Origin: Pleurodeles waltl
Lineage: Eukaryota; Chordata; Amphibia; Caudata; Salamandridae
Direction of reading: 5' to 3'
Length of the DNA: 64,000 nt
Assembly: GCF_031143425.1 (NCBI RefSeq)
Contig: NC_090437.1
Location: 1,180,578,863-1,180,642,862 of the forward strand
Position 1 is the stretch's first letter, and every line of letters starts with the position of its first letter. Shown here piece after piece: positions 56,859 to 64,000 of this stretch. Both the position numbers and the translations under genes were made by a program. The notes under the pieces are model-generated. The model was not told where the DNA came from and ran no database searches. It worked only from the letters and a program-made list of their open reading frames with translations.

Positions 56859-58229
56859 AGGGAAACCAAAACCAGAGACTTTAGAACACTTCTGGAAACC
56901 AAGAGGAACCTCTGCCTGGAGAAGAGGTGACGAGCTGAGGAAAAATGGCTGCCCTGCCTGTGACTGTGCTTTGTGGAGCTATCCTGCAGTTGCTGCTTCT
57001 GTGTGTGCTAGAGGGCAAAGACTGGACTTTGTGTTACCTTCCTTCTTGTGACGAACTCTCAAAGAGTTTGATTTAGAGCTTGACTCCTGTTGTTTGAAGT
57101 CTCAGGGACAGCAAAGACTTCTCTCTGCCAGCAACCTGGAGCCTCTGCTGAGACTCCTACTCTGCCAATTGGTGCCCATCCAGTTCCTGGGACCCTAAAA
57201 GAAGAAGCTGGCAGCCCAAGAGTGAGAAGTCCACACACCGACCGCCGTGCAGGGAAAAGATCGACGCAACTCCGATTGACACCCGCTGCAGTAGAAATGT
57301 CACACAGCATCGCTGACGGGGGCTGGTGAGATTGCAACCCGCTCTTCATGGTTTCCGGTTCATCGTGTGGCTGGATTTCTGACGCAAACACCACTGGTTG
57401 TATAAAAACGATGCAAGGCCTGCCCGGACCCGAGAGTGTTGACGGGATGGAAGCATCGCTCTCCTGCGGAGAGAAGAAACAACACATGCCGACCCAACTA
57501 AAGGAGAAATGGCTCAAGATCTCACTCGTGAGTCATATTGACGCATCGCAAGCCCTTTTTGACGCACACTCACCCATGCAGGGTTATTTTTGACGCGCCC
57601 AAGGCACATTTTCACGCTAACAGCGTTAGCGTTGTTTTTAAAATTGCATGAAGACTTTTTTTTTGCATTTTTTGTGATAACTTGACTTGTGTATTCTGGA
57701 TTTTTGTCGATTTGGTCTTGTTTTGTTTAGATAAATATTCTCTATTTTTCTAAGCTGGTGTTTTGTCATTTTGTAGTGTTTTAATTGAGTTACTGTGTGC
57801 GTTGGTACAAATACTTTACACCTAGCACTCCGAAGTTAAGCCTACTGCTCGTGCCAAGCTACCAAGGGGATAATCAGGGGTTAGCTGAGGGAGATTCTCT
57901 TTTACCCTGACTAGAGTTAGGGTCCTTGATTGGACAGGGGGTAACCTGACTGCCAACCAAAGACCCTATTTCTAACATTGGTGATCAGCGGATTGGATTG
58001 GACTTGTACTTGTACTTGACATACAGTAATTAAGTATACACTACTGTTTTGAGTTCAGACCACTACGTGACCACACTATTCTTGTCTTGTGATTTTTGCT
58101 TTTCTCTTTGGGACTTATTTTTGTTCTACTTCTTGCTTTTCCCTGGATTTACTTTTTTTGAAACTTCATTTGGGAACTTTTTTTTCTGCCTTTGGAACGT
58201 TGCACTTTTTAAAATCTTCATCTTGTCTC

Positions 58230-58726
58230 AATCTAGAGATGCATCAGCTGGAGTTGCTTTTGACATAGAGAAAGTGGAGATATACACAGTAACTCAGTTG
58301 AAGCAATTATGGAAGGATTTTGACTGTCCCATTAAGAGCTCATCCAAGAAGAAGGAGCAGCAAAAGGCGCTGAGGGCCTGGGTGACAGCCAAACAAGCTG
58401 GGGGACACACAGATGTTGAGCAGGAAGGGGAGGAAGAGGTGCAAGTCACTCACAATGATGTAGTGGGTGGGCCCGGTCTGTCTAGGGAGAGAGTCTCCAA
58501 GACAGGTAGCAGTGTGTCCTCAAAGGGTCTGACACCTGAAGAGTTACAGGACAGACAGGCAGATAGAGAATTCAAATTTGAGCTGAAGAAGCTCAGTCTA
58601 GAGATAGACGAGAAAAGGATGGCCATTGAGGAAAGGAAGATACTGCTGGCTCATGAGCTTAGCTTAAAGGAGTTAGATCATAGGAGCCAGTCCAGTAGAG
58701 ATGGTGGCAGCAACAGTACAGTGTAG
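58230..58726 (+). CDS. Gypsy gag, N-terminal part
   Basis: About 165 codons following the leader: DASAGVAFDIEKVEIYTVTQLKQLW, SSKKKEQQKALRAWVTAKQ, then a charged helical C-terminal part (LQDRQADREFKFELKKLSLEIDEKR...LKELDHRSQ) and a stop at 58726. The first block looks like the short helix-extended-helix start of gypsy-type gag proteins in amphibians. No in-frame ATG is found at the expected place: an ATG occurs out of frame by one base just before CATCAGCTGGAG, so the start may be damaged. No zinc knuckle is seen; Harbinger-3 begins 34 bases after the stop. Could also be a complete small gag-like protein. Confidence 0.55.
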
Positions 58727-58759
58727 CCTGAAAGAAGGGTACACATCCCAAAAGACCTA

Positions 58760-60857
58760 GGCCCTCATTACAACATTGGCGATAAGTGTCGCTTACCACC
58801 ATGCTGACTGCCACCAACATACCGCGATTGCGGCGGTATACTGCTCCCTGTATTATGATGCACACATAGAAATCTGCCACTATAGAAACACACACACAAG
58901 TCCACCACACCAAAGGTCATGGTAAACTGCCAGTACCAAAACCCACACCATTACGCCAACAGAAATACGCCCAGAGCATCATGAGTCACGAATCACCGCA
59001 GCGGACATTCAACTGCAGTAAACCATTGGCGGTACATACCGCCATGCTCAAAATACACACAAACTAACAAAACAACACCACATTGGAAAATTCAAACCAA
59101 ACACACCTGACACACATATACACACACCACACCCACACACCCACACCAATATAAAACACACACACACACTCTACCCACAACCCTTTATGACCCAAAGAAT
59201 TTGAGAACTGAGAGAGAGACAAGCCAGGAGCACCCACTGAATCTGAGCCACAAAACACCATCACCCAATACACCATCCACGCACCTCACAGCACACACCC
59301 CAACACATCACCCCACACACCCTCACACATACCACTCACACTACACCCATGGCACCACAAAGAGACTCTAGGTTTTCAGAGGAGGAGCTAAGGGTCATTG
59401 TGGAGAAAATCATCCAGGTAGAGCCACAGCTATTCGGATCACAGGTTCAGCAGACATCTATTTCAAGGAAGATGGAGCTATGGCGGAAAGTCGTGGACAG
59501 GGTCAACACCATGGGACAACACCCAAGAATAAGGGATGATATCAGGAAGAGGTGGAATGACCTATGGGGGAAGGTGCATTCCATGGTTGCAAGACACCAG
59601 ACAGCTGTACAGAGGACTGGCTGTGGACCTCCACCTCCTCCCCTACAACTAACAACATGGGAGTAGAAAGTCTTGGTGATCATGCAACTTGAGGGCCTGG
59701 CAGGAGTAACAGAAGAACTGGACTCTGGTAATTCAAATCTTCACTTCCTTATCCCCCACCCTACCTGCATGACATCACAAACAACAACCCCTACCCGCAC
59801 CCCCATCACCCCACCACCTCACACATACCTCCATCACAACCCATCCATCCCAATGCCAAGCCATGCATGCAACAACAATGCATGGACACCACTCACAGAC
59901 CTGCATGGACACCCATAACCACAGCATGCACACGACTGACAATCACTTAGCCAGACAAATCACAACTCACAGAAGCGAAAGCTGCCTTGCTAATAACTAC
60001 CATAGAGGGAAACATATCATGCACAAGATGGCACACTTAGAAACAATAACACTGCATTTACATCCCAACAGGACCCCCACACAATGTCACCGGAGAGGAG
60101 GTGCCAGCCACATCCAGTCCCCCCCAGTGCAGCAGCTCTGCACGCCTGGATCATGATGACCAACCTGGCCCATCAGAGACATCTGGACAGTTGGTGACCC
60201 AGGCACAGTCCCAACCCACCACAGAGCCTCCCCCCTCAGGAAACACCACCACAGCACCCACCCAGCGGGCCCATACCTCTGTCTGCAGGACACGTCAATC
60301 AGCAGTGTGTCCACCACTACAGGAACCCCAGGCATCTCCACAAACACAGGACGATCAGGGGCCAGCGGTCAGTGGCAGTGGGCACGCTGTTCAGGGGACA
60401 GAGGCATATAACAACAGGGAAGCTGGGAGGACTGCTGTACGACGGGGAGGACAGGCCCAGGGAACCCGCTCTCCATGAGGCACTCACCAACATCCTGGGA
60501 GCATACCAATATTCCCAGAAGACCATTGGCCAGATACTGGCCAAGTTGCAGGATACCCAGCGGCTGCAGTAGGGACAGTACCTGGGAATCAGGGAGGACC
60601 TGAGGGACATCCACACCACCCTGGTCACCATTGCAGGTGGTGCTGGCAGACATGGCCAACACCATGAGGGAGGCAGTGGCACACCAACTGGCCCCTGACA
60701 CTGGCCAAACCAAAGAACAGCCCTCTACCTCCACCAACGCTAGTGGACAGGAGGCCCCTCCACAGGAACAACAGGCCACCAGCACCCCACCCTCTGCAGA
60801 AAGAGAACCACCACACAAACGCTCCCTGCGATCCAGGCAGAAGCCAGAGAACATTGC
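58760..60857 (-). mobile_element. Harbinger-3, reversed and truncated by a gypsy element
   Basis: Starts GGCCCTCATTACAACATTGG, which is the inverted right end of Harbinger-1, preceded by CTA (58757-58759). So the element lies in reverse and its Myb-B gene is on the plus strand. At 60858 it is cut by the LTR of a minus-strand gypsy element inside Myb-B exon 2. The rest (transposase, Myb-A, other end) would lie beyond the window. Confidence 0.8.
59349..60857 (+). pseudogene. Myb-B gene of Harbinger-3, broken
   Basis: Exon 1 59349-59727 (379 nt as in the other copies): MAPQRDSRFSEEELRVIVEK, WRKVVDRVNTMGQHPRIRDDIRKRWNDLWGK. A TAG at 59664-59666 replaces a GAG of LTTWEE. The donor is weakened (GTAATT). 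Exon 2 from 60072 (acceptor CATCCCAACAG) is in frame through RTRQSAVCPPLQEPQ and VSGSGHAVQGTEA, loses frame near 60450, has a further stop after TQRLQ, and ends at the LTR insertion just after RSLRSRQKPENIA. The G/GA junction phase confirms the two-exon model. Confidence 0.8.
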
Positions 60858-63541
60858 TGTTAGAAATGGGGTTTTTGGTTGGCAGTCAGGTTACCCCCTG
60901 TCCAAGCAAAAGCCCTCACTCTAGTCAGGGTAAGTCACACACAATCCAAGATTATCCTGTGCCCACCCTCTGGTAGCTTGGCACGAGCAGTCAGGTTTAA
61001 CTTAGAAGGCAATGTGTAAAGTATTTGTGCAATAAATCATACAATACCACCATATAGCACCACAAAAATACACCGCACAGTGTTTAGAAAAATATATCAT
61101 ATTTATCAGGATAATTGTAGGTCAAAATGAATAAAGTTGCAATGTGAATTTGTAGAGATATCACTGAAAAGTGATATACAGGGGGTCATTCTGACCCCGG
61201 CGGTCTTCGGCGGGAGCACCGCCGACAGGCCGGTGGTGCCCCGCAGGGCATTCTGACCGCGGCCGCGGTCTCCCGCCGGTTTACCGCTGCCCTTTGAATC
61301 CCCCATGGCGGCGCAGCTTGCTGCGCCGCCATGGGGGATTCTAACACCCCCTACCGCCATCCTGTTCCTGGCGGTTCGCCCGCCAGGAACAGGATGGCGG
61401 TAGGGGGTGCCGCGGGGCCCCTGGGGGCCCCTGCTGTGCCCATGCCAATGGCATGGGCACGGCAGGGGCCCCCGTAAGAGGGCCCGCAAAGTATTTCAGT
61501 GTCTGCTAAGCAGACACTGAAATACGCGACGGGTGCAAACTGCACCCGTCGCACCCCTGCAACTCCGCCGGCTCAATTCTGAGCCGGCGTCCTCGTTGCA
61601 GGGGCATTTCCTCTGGGCCGGCAGGCGCTCTTTTGGAGAGCGCCTGCCGGCCCAGAGGAAATGTCTAAATGGCCGCCGCGGTCTTTTGACCGCGGTGCGG
61701 TCATTCAGCGGCGGTAGCTTGGCAGGCGGCTCCCGCCGCCCGCCAACATTAGAATCAGGCCCACAGTGTCTTAAGTTTTTAAAAAGCAAACAAAGTCTCT
61801 TTCAAGCACAAAGTACCTGGTTTGGAGTGGAAAATCTCCTCAGAGGGTCACAGAAGAAGAGATACGTGGAAAAAGGGTGTGTGCGTCGATTTCTCCCCAG
61901 CACACACGGACTTGCGTCGTTATTTTTCACGCGGGGAAGTCGTGCGTCGTTTTCCGGCGCGCGGACAGTCTCTTTCTGTGGATCGCGGAGATTACCAGAT
62001 GTCCCGGGTCTGTGCGTGGATTTTCCTGCTTGTTTTCCGGCTGCACGTCGTTCTGAGGCCTGCGCGTTGAAATTTCGATCTCACGGCAGGCGTCGTGTCG
62101 ATTTCTCCCCTGGAGGTCGGGCGGCGTTGTCCTTGTGAAGCCGTGCGTCGAAGTTCCGGTCGTCCCAAAGGCGTCGCGTCGATCAGCGTCGGTGTGCGGC
62201 GTTTTTCGCGCCACGGAACAAGCTGTGCGTCGAAAAATTCGTCGCACGGAGCGTCCAAGTGAAAAAGAGAAGTCTTTTTGGTCCTGAGACTTCAGGGAAA
62301 AGGAGGCAAGCTCTATCCAAGCCCTTGGAGAGCACTTTCACAGTCAGACAAGAGTTCAGCAAGGCAGCAGGCCAACAGCAAGGCAGCAGTCCTTTGTAGA
62401 AAGCAGACAGGTGAGTCCTTTGAGCAGCCAGGCAGTTCTTCTTGGCAGGATGTAGTTTCTGGTTCAGGTTTCTTCTCTAGCAAGTGTCTGAAGAGGTAGG
62501 GCAGAGGCCCTGTTTTTTACCCAAATGTGCCATTGAAGTGGGGGAGACTTCATAGAGTGGCTAAGAAGTGCACCATGTCCCCTTTCAGTTCAATCCTGTC
62601 TGCCAGGGTCCCAGTAGGGGGTGTGGCAGTCCTTTGTGTGAGAGCAGGCCCTCCACCCTCCCAGCCCAGGAAGACCCATTCAAAATGCAGATGTATGCAA
62701 GTGAGGCTGAGTACCCTGTGTTTGGGGTGTGTCTGAGTGAATGCACAAGGAGCTGTCAACTAAGCCCAGCCAGACATGGATTGTAAGGCACAGAAAGATT
62801 TAAGTGCAAAGAAATGCTCACTTTCTAAAAGTGGCATTTCTAGAATAGTAATATTAAATCCAACTTCACCAGTCAGCAGGATTTTATATTACCATTCTGG
62901 CCATACTAAATATGACCTTCCTACTCCTTTCAGATCAGAAGCTACCACTTCAATACTGCATGAGGGCAGCCCCAATGTTAGCCTATGAAGGGAGCAGGCC
63001 TCACAGTAGTGCAAAAACAGATTTAGGAGTTTTGCACTACCAGGACATGTAAACTACACAGGTACATGTCCTGCCTTTCACCCACACAGCACCCTGCTCT
63101 AGGGGTTACCTAAGGCACACATTAGAGGTGACTTATATGTGGAGAAAGGGGAGGTTTAGGCTTGGAAAGTACTTTTAAATGCCAAGTCGAGGTGGCAGTG
63201 CAACTGCACCCACAGTCCTTGCAGTGGCAGGCCTGAGACAAGGAAAAGGGGCTACTTAATTGGTTGGCACAACCAGTGCTGCAGGCCCACTAGTAGCATT
63301 TAATCTACAGGCTCTAGGCACAGAGAGTGCACATTACTAGGGACTTATAAGTACATTAAATAGTCCAATCAGGTATGATTCAAGGTTACCATGTTTTAAG
63401 GGAGAGAGCATATGCACTTTAGCACTGGTTAGCAGTGGTAAAGTGTGCAGAGTCTAAAAGCCAGCAAAAACAGTGTCCAAAAAGTGGAGGGAGGCAGGCA
63501 AAAAGTTAGGGGTGACCACCCTACGGCTGTCAGGTCTAACA
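60858..63541 (-). mobile_element. 3' LTR of a minus-strand gypsy element
   Basis: On the plus strand it runs TGTTAGAAATGGGG to GTCAGGTCTAACA; without the inserted MITE it is 2.1 kb, like the other family-1 LTRs. Its left flank is ATTGC (60853-60857, probable target duplication). Next to its inner end lies a purine tract on the minus strand (63542-63560), then pol. The pattern CCCTCTGGTAGCTTGGCAC near 60965 recurs at 4121 and, altered, at 19090. Confidence 0.85.
61181..61762. mobile_element. Harbinger MITE composed of abutting palindromes
   Basis: Ends GGGGGTCATTCTGACCCC and, inverted, GGGCCTGATTCTAATG; 3-bp duplications ACA at 61178-61180 and 61763-61765. No protein. Consecutive near-perfect hairpins fill the interior: 61296-61341, 61345-61409, 61423-61473, 61491-61525, 61526-61552, 61554-61604, 61605-61663 and about 61675-61697. 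The fourth to seventh touch each other end to end. Arms are 11-28 bases with very few mismatches and loops of 1-10 bases. Confidence 0.88.
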
Positions 63542-63571
63542 TGTGTCCCCCCCAGCTGAAAGTGGGGAGAG
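63542..63571 (-). other. Polypurine tract between pol and LTR
   Basis: On the minus strand CAGCTGGGGGGGACACA directly precedes the LTR start TGTTAGACC; the run of seven G and flanking purines is the expected plus-strand primer. Only about 30 bases separate the pol stop from the LTR. Confidence 0.7.
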
Positions 63572-64000
63572 CTACCCAACCTCCTGGGAGCTCTCATCGC
63601 TAAGGCGGAAGTATCTGGAGAGACCATCAGCATTGGCATGGTCAACCCCGGGGCGATGTTCCACCATAAAGTCCATCCCCTGTAGGGAAATGGACCACCT
63701 CAAGAGTTTTGGATTCTCACCCCTCATCTGCATGAGCCATCTGAGGGGCCTGTGGTCTGTTTGAACCCGGAAGTGAGTCCCAAACAGGTAGGGTCTTAGC
63801 TTCTTCAGTGCCCAGACCACAGCAAAAGCTTCTCTTTCAATAGCGCTCCACCTCTGTTCCCGTGGTAATAGCCTTCTGCTAATAAAGACTACTGGTTGGT
63901 CTAGGCCCTCCTCATTTAGCTGTGCTAGGACCGCCCCTATGCCATGCTCTGAAGCGTCTGTCTGCACAATAAATTCCTGGGAGTAGTCAGGGGCCGTGAG
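63572..64000 (-). CDS. Gypsy pol, RNase H end (partial)
   Basis: Minus strand, open from the window edge to the stop at 63572. Reads LTAPDYSQEFIVQTDASEHG (first catalytic Asp in TDAS), GAVLAQLN, PVVFISRRLLPREQRWSAIEREAFAVVWALKKLRPYL (Glu in ERE-A), FRVQTDHRPLRWLM (second Asp in TDH) and VEHRPGVDHANADGLSR. This is a gypsy RNase H domain with all visible catalytic residues. The protein stops about 10 residues after the usual GLSR end of the domain and is followed immediately by the polypurine tract and LTR, so no integrase follows. Either integrase lies upstream of reverse transcriptase (as in Gmr1-like elements) or it is deleted. No lesion in the visible part. Confidence 0.85.
   Translation of the reverse strand, partial: LTAPDYSQEFIVQTDASEHGIGAVLAQLNEEGLDQPVVFISRRLLPREQRWSAIEREAFAVVWALKKLRPYLFGTHFRVQTDHRPLRWLMQMRGENPKLLRWSISLQGMDFMVEHRPGVDHANADGLSRYFRLSDESSQEVG

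Larger units (their letters stand above)
33619..57977 (+). mobile_element. Gypsy LTR (family 1) split by two Harbinger elements
   Basis: Begins TGTTAGACTTTTC at 33619 and ends CTATTTCTAACA at 57977. The LTR proper consists of 33619-34105, 46924-47136 and 56496-57977, about 2.18 kb once the insertions and their 3-bp duplications are removed. It aligns with the copy at 5598-11214. A TATA box lies at 56852-56858. Right after the LTR comes TTGGTGATCAGCGG, a possible primer binding site starting TGG, then the gag region. The second LTR of this element is not in the window. Confidence 0.82.

Overview
The window reads as eukaryotic, transposon-dense DNA with no single-copy host gene that I can recognise. 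Spliced genes with GT-AG introns, LTR retrotransposons with 2-3 kb LTRs, LINEs, an endogenous retrovirus remnant and, above all, large PIF/Harbinger DNA transposons with many short derivatives point to a vertebrate with a giant genome. A salamander or newt such as Pleurodeles, where Harbinger elements are known to be expanded, is my best inference. The sequence itself shows only the repeat content.

Layout. 1-3.6 kb: an internally deleted endogenous retrovirus (LTR, RNase H scrap, broken env-like gene, polypurine tract, LTR). 4.1-5.4 kb: old reversed LTR fragment. 5.6-11.2 kb: one gypsy-type LTR split by a complete 2.7 kb solo LTR of another family (5-bp duplication ATTAG) and carrying a MITE. 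11.7-12.6 kb: a Harbinger MITE built from hairpins. 12.6-15.6 kb: a decayed L2/CR1-like LINE. 15.7-18.4 kb: an RTE-like LINE with an inverted 5' half and a tRNA-Glu-like sequence at the inversion point. 18.5-20.4 kb: two partial LTRs. 23.2-24.8 kb: LINE 3' end. 26.7-27.2 kb: another Harbinger MITE. 28.2-33.6 kb: an old Myb/SANT-bearing transposon relic.

From 33.6 to 58.7 kb a gypsy LTR plus gag start is interrupted by two very large Harbinger elements: Harbinger-1 (34106-46920, flanks ATA) and Harbinger-2 (47137-56492, flanks TTA). A third, reversed Harbinger (from 58760) lies just after gag. It is itself cut by a minus-strand gypsy element (from 60858) whose LTR carries a further hairpin MITE (61181-61762). 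This makes a five-level nest.

The Harbinger elements are the most informative part. Exon lengths and phases in Harbinger-2 reconstruct a two-exon DDE transposase of 372 aa (exons 47465-47547 and 52761-53796; D171, D247, E283). Its 5.2-kb first intron holds minisatellite arrays and, on the opposite strand, a three-exon Myb/SANT gene (Myb-A). A second, two-exon Myb/SANT gene (Myb-B) converges on the transposase from the other side. Harbinger-1 has the same plan but with a large internal tandem duplication, so one first exon faces two second exons. Its transposase copies are dead while its Myb-B gene (400 aa) is open. In Harbinger-2 the transposase is open and Myb-B is broken by one base. By family knowledge the transposase needs a Myb-like partner for nuclear import and terminal-repeat binding, so the elements could in principle complement each other and mobilise the MITEs.

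Coordinates of LTR and transposon ends were read from terminal motifs and target-site duplications. Clade names for LINEs and gypsy elements rest on recognised protein motifs without a database search.
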